Source of the DNA: Piezodorus guildinii
Taxonomy: Eukaryota; Arthropoda; Insecta; Hemiptera; Pentatomidae
Direction: 5' to 3'
Assembly (NCBI GenBank): GCA_023052935.1
Contig: CM041297.1
Location: 50,449,917-50,513,916, forward strand
DNA: 64,000 nt
The translations under genes and the position numbers were made by a program. Below the pieces are notes generated by a model. That model worked only from the letters and a program-made list of their open reading frames with translations. It was not told the DNA's origin and made no database searches. Positions 43,740 to 55,460 of the stretch are shown piece after piece (within the stretch, counting starts at the first letter, position 1; each line of letters starts with the position of its first letter).

Positions 43740-44080
43740 TTGACAGGGACTAGATAGATACCTGAAACGGAAAAGAAAAGAACTGAATTAAAGATATGGA
43801 CCTTCGAAATCACAAGAAGAGGACCTTCAACATACGTTCGAAATAATCATTGACAAATGAATTAAACATTTAATAAGTATTAATAAAACCAATTTGGACC
43901 TATGAAATAGTGTTATGGAAACCAACAATTAGTTAAATATAAAAATTATCCAATCTTTTCAATCAAAATTACTTAGGAAATTTGTAAATGTATGTAATGA
44001 GATACTACATCTAGACGTCTTTCGTTAATCATTGCGACTGATACTGATCGTTACAAAGATTTTTACGAATAATTATTATT
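43740..44080 (+). pseudogene. Degenerate Jockey-type ORF2 fragment
   Basis: Scattered frames give LDRYLKRKRKELN, IKPIWTYEIVLWKPTN and IIQSFQSKLLRKFVNV, the same region as 43001-43515 but a different, older copy. Confidence 0.6.
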
Positions 44081-44089
44081 TTGGGTTAA

Positions 44090-44830
44090 TACATAATTAT
44101 TGTGTGTTCCAGAAATGTCTCTCTGCTGTAGTATCACTAAAGACCTTGAAGTAAAATGTCATAATTGGAGAATTAAAACAAATTTGAACAAGCATTCCCC
44201 TCCGTACATCCTGCCCTATCCTATAATAACATTCCGCTTGTTCGGTTGAACTGATCCGCTATCTAGGACTCTTGCTTGAACAGGAATCCGCATACGATAC
44301 TAAAACAACAAGAAACTTTTCGTCGCTTTTGGTTACTCCAACATTTACTAGACAGACGCTCTAGCCTTTAAATCAACCAAAATGGCAGATTTACATGATC
44401 ATCATAAGGCCTATCTGGACCGAAGCTTTGGGACTCTACTAAACCATTGAATTCTTCCCGTACGTGATACTTCAAATCCAAAATACTTCGTGAAATCCGA
44501 ATAATAAACTAATCCATAATGACTTTAATGTTCTATATCTTGTTGTTTGACTTAATCCAGGAACCAATCTTTCCATGACAAGCTCCATTTCCATTTTAAC
44601 AAATTAGTTTCAATCCATGCTTCCTCTTCAATTCTTGATAATTATTCGAGACATATAAGATTATGGACGCGAGACCTTCTGATTTAGAACATCTTTTGGA
44701 GTATTACCAATGGGTAGTTTCTCTACATGTGTATCATGCTTTTTTTTTAAAGATATTCTACTTACTTTTACCATATATATAATTGTACTGTTGTAAATTT
44801 AAATAAACAAATTATTTAAAAAAACTAATA
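44090..44830 (+). pseudogene. Degenerate Jockey-type ORF2 end and 3' UTR
   Basis: WRIKTNLNK, then TDALAF, GTLLNH and a 3' UTR (GACCTTCTGATTTAGAACATC, then GTTGTAAATTTAAATAAACAA) match 11940-12660 and 29135-29631. There are many stops. It ends in a short A-rich tail at about 44827. Confidence 0.7.
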
Positions 44831-44879
44831 ACACATTTAACAAACTCTATTTTTTTCAGTGGAGGGGGTAAATTTTTGC

Positions 44880-45300
44880 ATTGACTCATACACCTAACCC
44901 CCGGAATGACATTGACGCACATTGAAGGAAGCAATTGCTGTAGCAAATACTCCCCCATGCAGCTCCCCCCACGCAATTAGCAGCCACCTCCAACCAACTT
45001 TCATTTCGCGGGATGCACTTTGCAATAAGTGCAATTGAAATATTATCTAATTATCGCTGGAGTGGTCATTCCACGTCAAATTCACTGCTCCTCTCCCGCT
45101 CCGATGGCTGTGTGTAATTGGAGTAGTTTCGGACGCAATGCGTGTTCAATTCGATAGTAAATATTGTGGGAAATGTGTGTGATTACGTGTAATGTATGTC
45201 GCTAGTAATTGTAATTTGGAAAAAGTGCATTGCAAATGGAATAAAGTGTATGAGTCAACCTCATGTTCTCAATCACTTAGAAATGGAATCAAACGTCATG
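44880..45300. other. Low-copy higher-GC patch, possible conserved non-coding element
   Basis: Not matched elsewhere in the window. It has CGCAATTAGCAG, CTAATTATCGC and GGAGTGGTCATTCCAC, i.e. homeodomain-type TAAT cores and a short palindrome. No reading frame is seen. Function is inferred only from composition. Confidence 0.3.
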
Positions 45301-45627
45301 ATCCATTTTTAAAAATTTAATTTTAATAGTACATAATTGTTATAATCAAATCATAGCGAGATTTTGGAAAAAGTCTTAGGGAGAAGATTTAATACCATAT
45401 ATTTTCGATTTAAGGGGTTGATAACATAGTGCATCTATGGCAACTATTTATCAGCATTAGGACGAATATGGTTTTAGGAACAAAGTCTATGAACATGTTG
45501 TTAACCACATGTCCTCCTAGTAATTATTTAATTATTATTTATACTATTATATTATTATTATTATACGTAGTTATCCTACGATTACGTTTGTCAAGAAACA
45601 GTACCGAAAATTGCACAGATATCCGTC

Positions 45628-45900
45628 TTGTATTGGTGGGCGAGAGTGTTAAGCTTGCATGTTAAACAGTCCCGTTTCAAATCCTTCGGATTAAGATCTC
45701 TGTTCTTGCTAATGTCTCTCGTATCTTCTAATATTTACCTCATCGTTCCACATGTTTTTTTAGAAGGTTCTGGTATTCTTCCCACTGTCTGCCTTTCGTG
45801 GTTTTCATCTGATATGTGTATTTGTCCTTGAGGCAGTCTTATCCATACCGCCTCTTTTCTAGATTTTCAATTACCAGGAGCATCTTCAGCCCCAATCCTA
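45628..45900 (+). mobile_element. Possible tRNA-derived SINE remnant
   Basis: TGGTGGGCGAGAGTGTTAAG resembles box A and CCCGTTTCAAATCC resembles box B. They are followed by CTTTCGTGGTTTTCATCTG, a pattern found in some insect SINE bodies. It is degenerate. Confidence 0.4.
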
Positions 45901-46737
45901 TCGTATTGTAAGCAGCTTTAGTTTTTCTCGTAAAACTCAACTCTTTTTAAAAAAATAAGAATTTCAAAGGCAGAAAGGTAGCTTTACAACCTCTATGCTA
46001 AGTTATGCATCAGCTTCAAATCAATTTTGACCAGAGTGGCAAGGAGAGAATTAGTCTTCAGAATCGCCTTGAGATAAATTTCAACTCGTCCAAGCCATGG
46101 ATCTGTATCCGAGGTATCCGTGTGGACAGCAACCTTCCTAACCCGGCAAGAATTATTAAGATATCACATTCTCTTTGGTTTTAATCAATTAAGAAAGGAG
46201 GTTAAAAAAAAGTGAGGAAAGTCGTAATAATTGTATTGAATATTTTATAATTGAAATTGGGAGACCACTAATTTGGAATGATATGAAACCAATTGTAAGT
46301 ACCGTTCAGGCAATATCGTTCATTGTACCACTTTGATTTCTACTATAAGCAATGAAAATTATAATAGTGAGTAAAGCTATTTGACTGCTTCTTTCGAACA
46401 TGATAGATAAAAACGAAACAGTCCAAAGATGACAAAATTCATAACATATATGAAAAATCTTCAAATCTATACTTTGCGTATAGCCATCATGGATTTACCA
46501 AAGCTGACGGGCCTTAGAGACTATATTAATAGCTACAAGTGGAGGAGTATGGAGCTAGACCGCCTTCTCGGCTACTCGCGGGAAGATCCCCTGCAGATTC
46601 TTTATTACCGGCCTATCTCGGTCCAAAGAAGTTATGTTTCATGAAAAGGAATAGCGCAGGGGCCTGGGGTACTAGGGGAAGGAGGGGTATGCTAATGTTC
46701 CCGCCCATTTCCCGGTGCGCGGCATAAATCAGGCGGG

Positions 46738-46852
46738 AACCTCGCCCACTGCCACCTCGATCCTGTACCCTATCTAACACTCTAGTCCCTTCGAGCAACT
46801 TATCGATAATTAATTTTTGTATCGGATCAAGGACATCCGGCTGGGCAGCCAT
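46738..46852 (-). CDS. Possible first coding exon
   Basis: In a higher-GC patch (46500-46900) the minus strand starts ATGGCTGCCCAG and encodes MAAQPDVLDPIQKLIIDKLL, then EGTRVLDRVQDRGGSGRG. Codon use and composition look coding. The frame stays open to 46613 but becomes less plausible after a GGGCGAG/GTTCCC position at about 46738-46740 that could be a donor. No family is recognised. It could be the start of a host gene transcribed to the left, or chance in a GC patch. Confidence 0.28.
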
Positions 46853-47004
46853 CTGTCACTCCGTGGGACAGCTGATGTCTTTGTTGGTTTCCTTTAGTAG
46901 CGCACGGCAGAACACCTCTCGTTTGATCGTTTTGTTTTATGTGGACACCTGTGTAACCTCAACATTCCACTGCTTGAGGGTTGTGAAGGGAGTTTAAAAT
47001 TCAA

Positions 47005-48562
47005 CGATTCCTAACGCAATACCAACCTTCTCTCCTCTATATCTTTTTGTTTGGAATATCTAATTACTTGAGGATCTTTGGTGGTCTTTACTTTCCGACA
47101 AGGGCTCAGCGTATTGAAAAAAGTTAATTGGTAATTTACGGATTGCTCTTCGGGGTTCATATCCCTTGTAGGGTGCATTGTTAAAATATCACAGTTGACT
47201 TTTCTTTAAAACACTACCTAGTTTTTGGATTGGTTTGGTAGGATGACAAAAGTAACAAACTATTACGAATGCTGGAGAAAATTTGTTTTGGAGTTTTAGT
47301 TTTATATCACACCATAATCTACCCGAAACGAATTTATTCGAAAACTGACAACCGCATTCAATAATTGAGTCGTCGAATTCCAAAAGGTACTATACTCATC
47401 CAAGACAATTTTAAAGAAAGCATGGAAAATTCTCATTAATTAATTACCATTTTATTAATTCTTATTGTAAATATATTGTATTATTATTCTATTGCTGTGT
47501 AAATATTGGAATGAATGTAGTATTTGATCGCTATTATTAATATCTAAATTGTGAAATATTATAATATCACTCAATAAAAATTGTTAATTCAGGAAAAATT
47601 AATTATGGAATAATTTATTTCACAAATACCCTAAAAATTTGAGGGATCACGTTTCAAGATGAGTAGAATCCGAATAACGAATTTAAAAAAAATCAAAATT
47701 TTATAAATTAAAGTAAATAAAAACCAAAATTTATAGTTTTGTGCTATTGTATAGAGAATTTTATTTTCTACAAAATGAAAAAAAAATCATTGAAATTGGT
47801 TCAGAACTAGCAGAGATATAGCGTTTTGAAATCAGCAGCTGTGATGTGGAATTATCCTTTGAATTATTGCTTTCTATATTACTTAATTCCCTATCAACAG
47901 CTATATGAACAGTTATACACCTAGTACTGTTATTTGAAATCAAAAACCATTATGTAATAATTGCAGCGCTTTTTTTACTATTTTCATAACATTTTTATCA
48001 CGTCGTGGAAGGAAATGTTTAAGAATGATTTGACATGAAATAAAATGTGTTGTAATCATTACTTTTGGATATAATTGCATTTGTGAATTGCAATTGAGAG
48101 TTCTTCAGATGAAAATCGGATGGATGATTTCGATAAAAACGAAACGATTATTATACAAATTTGTCTAAATTAATTTCTTAAAAAATGTCTTTTATTACCT
48201 TTCAATCAACGTCTCAATTACTGAATGAGGTTGCCAGTCTTAGAGTAAATTGATTTCGGATAGATTATGGTGTGATATAAAAAAATAAAAACAATCTAAA
48301 ACAAAGTTACTCCAGCATTAGTTATAGTTTAGGATTTTCTTTCCTTAAATGAATAGGTAATGTTTAAAAGAAAATTCAACTGTGATTATTTAACAATGCA
48401 CCTTTTAAGGATGATGAACTCCGAAGAGTAATACATAAAGAACCAGTTTAGTTGCGTCGATCAGCTGAGTTCTTGTCGGAAAGAAAAGACCAATAAAGTT
48501 CTCCAAGTATTTAGATATTATAAACAAAAAGATATAGAGAAGGGAAGGTTGATACTGCGATT
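47005..48562. mobile_element. Inverted-repeat element with about 350 bp arms
   Basis: 47010-47370 and 48220-48560 are inverted copies at roughly 75-80 % identity (TTCTCTCCTCTATATCTTTTTG, ATTGCTCTTCGGGGTTCAT, GTGCATTGTTAAA, TATCACACCATAATCTA). The interior (47376-48214) carries an R3 copy at 47635-47965 and no long frame. It could be a long-TIR non-autonomous DNA element. Confidence 0.65.
47635..47965 (+). repeat. R3 family repeat
   Basis: GAAATTGGTTCAGAACTAGCA, then GATATAGCGTTTTGAAATCAG, then AACCATTATGTAATAATTGC match 8945-9130 and 34350-34580. Confidence 0.65.
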
Positions 48563-48575
48563 CCTGGCGCACATT

Positions 48576-49087
48576 TTTATTTTTTTAATTATTTATTTAG
48601 AAATAATACAATCTGCCACAATCTTGGGCAATGAGTATTAATGCTATAAGAAGTCAGGAATAGATTGGAGAAGGAGAAGACAGCTGGTACAGGATAGAGA
48701 ACTTTGGGTCGGGCTCTATAAGACAGCACGCTGCTCACTGCTCCCGGTAAAGAGGACTCGATTAAGTAAGTAAGTAAGTGAGAAGTCATTCATTCCTTAT
48801 ATACAGTAAATTAAAAAAAACAACAAAAAAAATAAAATGAAATAAAAATTCAAAGAAGAATAAATAAAGATAAAAATAAAATAAGTAAATAATAATAATC
48901 TTGGTCACATTCATACAATATATATATACAATATTTACATACTTCCCCTGGGATCTCCGAATCAAACCCTCAGGAGATCCCAGCGCCTCTCAGTCAGTCG
49001 CATCACCGGTCTGAATAAGCCAGTGGAGACTGAGAGAGGGCGCTAGAGCCACAGACTCTTAGGCATGAGTGGAGAAGCTGGACATTG
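48576..49087 (-). mobile_element. Jockey-type 3' end, 5'-truncated, 13 bp TSD
   Basis: It is flanked by CCTGGCGCACATT (48563-48575 and 49088-49100). The minus strand matches the last coding bases and 3' UTR of 42635-43518 (AGTCTCCACTGGC, CGGAGATCCCAG, GTATGTAAATATTGTATA). Relative to that copy it has extra UTR sequence including a (TTAC)n stretch near 48762-48780. Confidence 0.88.
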
Positions 49088-49100
49088 CCTGGCGCACATT

Positions 49101-50205
49101 AAAGTCGCTGATTAAATTTCATTTCTCGTTATCATTTTTCATTTGCTAGAAAAAAAAATTGTTTTCATAAACTCATAATAGTGGCTTTATTAAATGATAT
49201 ATACGTTCCATATGATTCCATTACTATCGTTGAATAACACCTCAAATTTGAAAAAAACGATATCCTCTCTTTATGAGTAGGCAATTTCTGTGACCATCAA
49301 GATTTAGTATAATTGATTAAATGTTATTAATTAAATCATCATATATTATTTAATATTAAAAACAATTACACGTTCCATGAACAATATGAGTTTTATAAAA
49401 ATTGAAAAAACATATTACTTAATTTAAAACAAATTAAATAATAGATTAGCGTCGTAAAAATGTCTTAAGAGACCACCGATGTTTGAGGCTTTAATTTAAA
49501 AAAGCCTTTTATGATGCAATAAAAGGGACGTTTTAAGCACCTACTGATTAGAGGTTTTACAAGCTTTTTCACTTAGCCCTCACCCGCTTTTTTATTTTCT
49601 CATCTTCCCTCGTGATTTTCTTTTTTAACCGCAGTCAATGACTGGTTTAGAACACGACCAATTAGTGTAGCTCTGTAATTATCGACTTATTTTAATTGCC
49701 GTTTCCCTCCCGTACAGTACGTACCTTTTTACGGCACCGACGTGTAAAAATGATTGGAATTCCGAGATGTTTCGATGTCCAAGTTTGGATGTGACGCTCT
49801 ATTTCGTATCATTTACAGACTCATTTCCTGACGACGTAATTATTTTTATTGAAAAACTAAATTATTATTCTACAAATTAAGGTATATTCTTTATCGATTC
49901 ATTCCTGAAGTCTGGCAACTTCACCGTGAAACACCCTGTTTAATAAAATATAATTTTATTTATACCCAGTGGCAAAATTACTAATGTACATTCTAAGGCC
50001 TCAGTTTCTGATTGAGTTTGATAGTTCATTTTCTTGATCCACCGACCTTGCCTACGAGATAGAAGTGGAGGATTCTGTATTTGTGTCCTACCACTGCAAG
50101 AAAAAACTTCATTCATCTATTTCTACTTGTCATATTTGTAAGGCATCATCCCTGGACCAACATCTTCTTTGCTCAAGGAGAGAAGTGTTGGTCCCACTGA
50201 TTTTT
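49101..50205. other. Low-copy intergenic; possible conserved element at 49490-49800
   Basis: 49490-49800 has TTTTATGATGCAATAAAA (a near palindrome with Hox/Abd-B-like TTTATG), CCAATTAGTG and GTAATTATCG. No gene is seen. Confidence 0.3.
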
Positions 50206-51391
50206 ACTTTCACTTACCTATATATGAAATATGTAGTAAGGGAAAGAAAGTATTGCGATCGCGAAAATTTTCAACTTCGAATTTTCACTAAGATTACACG
50301 TTTTAAGGTCCCCTGAATCCAACTGACTAAGTCTCGCAAAAAGGTCTGTGTGTGTAGTAAGTCTAGCGCAAAAACGAAAAGCTTTACTAAACTGAAATTT
50401 CATATTAAAGGCTACTATAAATAAGTCCGATATGTAAGGAGCGGCGTGGTCTAGTGGATAGAGCGCTAGTCGGAGCACAGCAGTCCTGGGTTCGAATCCC
50501 GACTGAGGCAGAATATTATTTATTCTGTTAATTCAGTCGGGGGGCGACCCTAGGGTATGGAGACACTCCTGGGGCAGACCCAGCCTCTATAAAATGGGTA
50601 CCCAAAATAATTGGGGGAAAAACCTGGCGGCTGAGCGTGATTAAGGCCTAATCACCTCATTGCACTGCCGTTGGCCTTGAAACAGTACGAATCTCTATAT
50701 GTACTGAGCCCAAGACCCTTCATGGGTTGTAGTGGTACAGGTTTTTTTTTTTTTTTTTTTTATAAGTCCGATATGTTACAGCAACTTTTTAAAATCAGGT
50801 AACCAGAAGACCCACTTTAAACCGCACATTTTATATCTTTTTACAATTTTCTCAAAAACGGTTGTAACACGATTTTGATGAAACTCGCTATATAAATGTA
50901 AAATTTAATGGGCTTTAAATATAATGTAGGTTTCAGGCTTAAATACCAATTTTTTTATTTTATTCTACTAATGTACCTTTAATTTTGTAGATTTCAAAAA
51001 GTTTGGCTCATCATCTTATTAGATTGATAAATTACATAAATATACAATTTGAACGAATTTGATAACAACTAAAAATGAAAAAGTGCAAACATTTTGTTTA
51101 GCAATTTTTTGGTTTTGACCATTAGAACAGTAATATAGATGTATAATATGACGTTTGAAAACTAAAGGTTTTAGAAAAAATATTATCTTATACACAAATT
51201 TGTAAAAGTTAATGGAGAGTGATGAAAAGTCGATTAAACTAATTGATTGTTGTAGATAAAAATATAATAGATTATTTAATAAAAAACACGTTTCTATTGA
51301 AATTCAATTTAATTAATTCTTTAACAATTTATTTGCATCTCTGAATGTATTTAAAACTTTCTAAATTGATTTTAACTACGGGGCACCAGAT
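50206..51391 (+). repeat. R1 family repeat, split by a SINE
   Basis: It starts ACTTTCACTTACC plus the palindrome. The left part is 50206-50435. A SINE-A then interrupts, and R1 resumes with TCCGATATGTTACAGCAAC and ends GGGGCACCAGAT at 51391. The GTAAGTGAAAGT end has decayed. R1 is therefore older than this SINE copy. Confidence 0.85.
50436..50761 (+). mobile_element. SINE-A, complete copy with T-rich tail
   Basis: It is flanked by the 15 bp direct repeat ATAAGTCCGATATGT (50421-50435 and 50762-50776). The head is a good tRNA-like sequence: GTGGTCTAGTGGATAGAGCG (box A) and GGGTTCGAATCCC (box B). The body has CTCCTGGGGCAGACCCAGCC and GATTAAGGCCTAATCACC. Unusually the 3' end is about 20 T residues, not A. 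The tRNA-like head is embedded in a SINE, so this is not a functional tRNA gene. Confidence 0.93.
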
Positions 51392-51567
51392 TTTTTTTTT
51401 TAAACCTCAACCCATTCTATAAAAATCAAATACACTTTTGACATGGATATTTCTTTTGGCTGGGGTGTCTTTCATTGTGTAAGGTTTTTTTTTTCACCCT
51501 CAGTTTGACTCGCTCTAACTCAGTTGATGTTCGGATCAGAAATTTGCGACAGTTTCCAGGTCAGAAA

Positions 51568-52118
51568 TTACATCATCAATCCGGCGCTTACAACTCGGTG
51601 ACGAGTCCTGGCCTCCTCCACCAGCCCTCTCCAGTTATTTCTATCTTGTGCAGCCGTCAACCAGTTCCTCACTCCCAGGATATCCCTTGCATCCGCTGTC
51701 ACACCATCCGACCATCTAAGTTTTGGTCTTCCTCTTCTTCTGATGCCGTGGAGAGGTTCAGTCAAAATGGCCTTGGGATCGCCTCATCCTCCATTCTTTT
51801 CACGTGACCAGCCCATCGCAGTCTGCCAAGCTTTAAGGTCATAACGACATCATTGTCCTTAAAACCTGTATAGAGTTCATCATTGGTCCGCCTTCTCCAA
51901 TGTCCATTGAGATGAACTCCTCCAAAAATTCGTCGAAGTATTTTTCTCTCAAAGACTTGTAGGTCCTGTTCAGTTCTTTTACTGATAGCCCATGTTTCTG
52001 ATCCATACAACAGGACTGGGCGAACCAATGTCTTATATAGATGGAGCTTAGTCGGCCTGTCTAGGAGCCGGGAGGTTAACTCTCTTCGGAGGCTAAAGTA
52101 GCACCTGTTTGCCATCAA
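51568..52118 (-). pseudogene. RTE-type ORF C-terminus, frameshifted
   Basis: 52118-51765 reads MMANRCYFSLRRELTSRLLD, then LYKTLVRPVLLYGSETWAI, then FERKILRRIFGGV, LGRLRWAGHVKRM. A one-base loss near 51770 shifts the frame; 51765-51568 continues EPLHGIRRRGRPKLRWSDGV, then WLTAAQDRNNWRGLVEEA. It is the same domain as at 5606-6226 but a different subfamily. Upstream homology continues to about 52300. Confidence 0.88.
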
Positions 52119-52309
52119 AATTCTTCTTTTAACCTCAACTCTGGTGCACTATCTTGCGTTACAAGAGAACCCAGATAAGTGAACTGGGCCACTTTTTCAA
52201 AGCCAACATTGATAGTCTCACCCGGTCAGGGTTCTTCTCCTGTTGCCATGTACTTTGTTTTTCCCGCGTTTACCTCCAGTCCAAGCATTCTGCCAGCCTC
52301 CATGCCAGC
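51571..52309 (-). mobile_element. RTE-clade element, 5'-truncated, with 54 bp flanking repeats
   Basis: 54 bp direct repeats with about two or three mismatches (51517-51570 and 52310-52363; AACTCAGTTG, TGTTCGGATCAGAAATTTG, then GACAGTTTCCAGGTCAGAAA) bound it. The minus-strand 3' end is a short GATGATG, consistent with the RTE habit of short tandem-repeat tails. Confidence 0.85.
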
Positions 52310-52363
52310 AACTCAGTTGGTGTTCGGATCAGAAATTTGAGACAGTTTCCAGGTCAGAAATTA

Positions 52364-54587
52364 AGTCGAGAATATTTATTGCTGAATAATATTTGTCGCT
52401 AGGACATTCCGTTTAAGGGCTATTTTTGGTTCGAATGAAAGAATGTCAGGATTTGCCTAAATTTTTTTAATGGTGGCGGTTTTTTGACACGCTCTTTCTC
52501 TGTCGGTGTAGCTCGAAATAAATTTGACGACAGTTTCGAAATTTAGAAGGGATTTTTTTTCGCTAGGACCTACCCTTCAGGAGTTATATAAGTTTGAATG
52601 AAAAAAGTTATCCATGTTCTAATGTCTAATTGTACATAGCTCCTTTCTTTACTCTCTATACTTCACCTTTCCCATCCATCGCAAACTCAATTTCTCCTTG
52701 ACTGGAAAAACAGCAAACTTAGAAAGGATATCAATGATTTATCGTTTTTCCAAGTATTTTCCACCGTATTTTTTCTGAAAGGATAACAGTCGCGTTATGG
52801 TAGAATGGATTTTTTAAAACTTTGGTTCTTTAAAAAAAGCTGTGTATCTCCGTTGCCTCTCGTCCTTGTACATTCCCTATTATGTTTCTTCTACCGTTCC
52901 TCCGACCTACCCTCTTTCTCACCGACTAGGCCCAGATGGTAACGCGTATCGACCGCTGGTATACGGCATCATACTGTTCGCCAGTACGTGCTGTTGCCAT
53001 GCTCACATGGCCTCGTGCATCACCCGCCGTATTTATATGTCAATTACCCAACTGATTAATGATCCCAGGTCAGTGCGACCTATCCCCCAGTGTTTTATAG
53101 TCACTAATGTTACTAACTTAGGCCTTCTCGTGTGGATAATTTAATTCTGAGCTTTCGGATTACCAACCTCATAACATTAGGGAGGAAAAAAAATAAGTAT
53201 ACATTGTAATGTAAATCCTAAAACTGATTGATACTTGTATTTTTATCAGAAACTAAGGAATCGCTCTTGCTTCGCACAGTATCATCATTAAGTTTGAAGA
53301 AGTTTAGTTTGACCAATAAAGGGTTTTTCACTTTGAAATTATGAGCTCATCTTAAAAAAAAGTGAGCTTAGAAAGAAAATATTATGTTTATTTTATATAG
53401 TATATTCATTCATTAATATATTTATTCTTCAGCAGAAATTAGAATCATAAATTAGTAAAAAAAAAACAGAAGTTGTTCAGTTTTTTGTTTGCTAAATTTT
53501 TTATCTTATTCAATTTATTACTATTTTTTTAGTTTCAATTTTCTATTATGAAGAGTACAATTGTATTATTATATTAATTAGAACTAATAAAATATATTTT
53601 TCATACTTTTGGTCCAAGCAGTTAGAAATATTTTATTTGATCGAAATGTGTGACCAATAAAAATAACCACATAGTGACAATATTAATAATGATGAAAATT
53701 GTAAAACACAAATAAAAAATAATTTATGATGATAAATGACCTGTATTGTTTTAATTAATTAATTATGTGATAATAAATATATTTAAATAGAAGAGATGGC
53801 TCTACTATTTTTTTAATATTTCAGATAAAAAGTTTTTAATACATTTCAAAAGTTTAATTTAGTTTACATGGACTTCTCACGTAGTTTGCAGTGAAATATC
53901 TGTTTTCATAGAACAATCTAAACTTACTTATGATTCGTTAAGTGATATTGATTCTAAAATATTGAAAGAATGCCTTTCTTGAAAAAATAAAACTTGTACG
54001 CTATTGTAAGGTGGCAACACTGAATCCTATAACCTCTCTCCTTACAAACTTATGTTTAATATTTTATATAGAGAGACCTCCTTCAGGAGAGGCCTACACA
54101 TTAGTAGAAAATCATTTTATTTTTATTTATCTAAACATACAATTTTTTATTTAATCAAGTTTTTTTTTGTAATTTTATAAAAAAAAAGATGTAAGTAAAT
54201 TTTATTTAAAAAGTTGTATACAATATTTGGTCACATTGTTTCTTTTTACTTAATCAATTATTAAAAGTGTTTTAAAATAAAAATAAATATATATAAACTT
54301 TATGTATCAACGAAAATTGTAAATATGTGTAAATAAAGACTTATTTTATCTTGTCTTATATATAGAGAGATTTTGAGTAATTTTTAGAACTGAATATTAA
54401 AATATATTTTCATCAAATACTACTGACCCATTCCAGCTTCGAACAGATATGCACGTAGCCTCATTCATATTTACGAAAGCAATGTTTGACAGTTTTAGAG
54501 TTAATTGCTTTGGGCAGTGACGAAAAGGGTATAAGCTTAGTTTTCCAATTACTAACGCAGTTTCCAATTAATCTGAATAAAATCTGG
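52364..54587. other. Intergenic with R2-like part and one GC-richer patch
   Basis: 52830-53160 is GC-richer, with an unmatched 100-codon frame (52842-53144) lacking motifs. 53285-53540 matches 17030-17260 and 53840-53910 matches 18030-18110, so R2-type sequence is present. No gene is recognised. Confidence 0.35.
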
Positions 54588-54765
54588 TGCCAGCTTTCAC
54601 TTACCTCGACTGTTAAACATGGGACATATGGAACATGGAAACACATGATTTCAAGGAAATTAAATGAACTTTTTACTTAAATTAAATTAAAACTGGCTTA
54701 AAAATTAAGTTTATATGATAGTTCTTAAATTGATTTTAACAGTCGAGGTAAGTGAAATCCGGGAC
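54588..54765. repeat. Short foldback of R1 terminal sequence
   Basis: CTTTCACTTACCTCGACTGTTAAA at the left is inverted as TTTAACAGTCGAGGTAAGTGAAA at the right, with about 110 bp between. The arms are the R1 terminus, so this is a minimal palindromic derivative of R1. Confidence 0.65.
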
Positions 54766-55009
54766 AGGGTTTTTAAAATTATCAATAATAAAGATTATAT
54801 TTTTACTAGTCCTAGGTCTTCGGATGAAAATTTAGGTACTTATTTTTTCGAAAAAAAATTGCATTGTTATTTTGTTGGAAAACAAAAGTTTTGAGGTCCT
54901 TATTTTTTACTGTGAATTAAATTAGTTTGTAATCGGATAAAAAAAAAAAAATATATAGTTAAAATAATAAATATGACCTTAATTAAAATAAATTTTAAAT
55001 AGCTAATTT

Positions 55010-55460
55010 TGAAATATTAAACTTGGCCAATGTGTTTAGGCCCCTTTATTATTCTTCGGCTTGGAGGACCACACGGACGGTGTCCGGAAATTAATTGGGT
55101 CCCTTTAATTTGAACATTAAAATCAACCTAATTTCCACCTGTGGTAATTAATTAACGCCTGGGTTCTAAAAGATGTTAATTGCGGAGTATGTTTAGCTTT
55201 AATTCAGGCGGTTCTTGATTGAAACGCCACCCCTATCAGTAGCCGCAAAAAAGATATATGTAGCAAATGGTCCCGATATATGGGATTAATCCAATCCCAC
55301 TCACCCTCCTCGGGGCGAAAAAAAATTAATCAATCGGTCCACTCGATTCGATTTTATTTGGTTCATTGGTTTTCTTGCGGAATCGGTTGGACATTGTGCT
55401 TAAATTAAAAATTGAATCCTAAAATGGTGCGGTCGAAACTACTTTATTCTTAGGACAACA
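55010..55460. promoter_or_regulatory. Candidate conserved non-coding element
   Basis: Low-copy, moderate GC and dense in homeodomain-like cores: AAATTAATTGGG, GGTAATTAATTAACG, GGGATTAATCCAATCCC (Bicoid/Otx-type GGATTA palindrome) and ATTAATCAATCGG, plus CACCTG. No frame is seen. This is inference from motif density only. Confidence 0.35.

Noticed and set aside
50441..50520. A tRNA gene
   Set aside because: Box A and box B are good, but the sequence is the head of a SINE with a body, T-tail and target duplication. The same applies to 32130-32218 and 41400-41475.
51475..51807. 110-codon + frame, and 52154-52402
   Set aside because: Both cover the 54 bp flanking repeat and the antisense of the RTE remnant; their similarity to each other is due to the direct repeat.
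52842..53144. 100-codon + frame as a host gene
   Set aside because: No family motif, no visible splice or promoter context and unremarkable codon pattern; left as a GC-richer patch.
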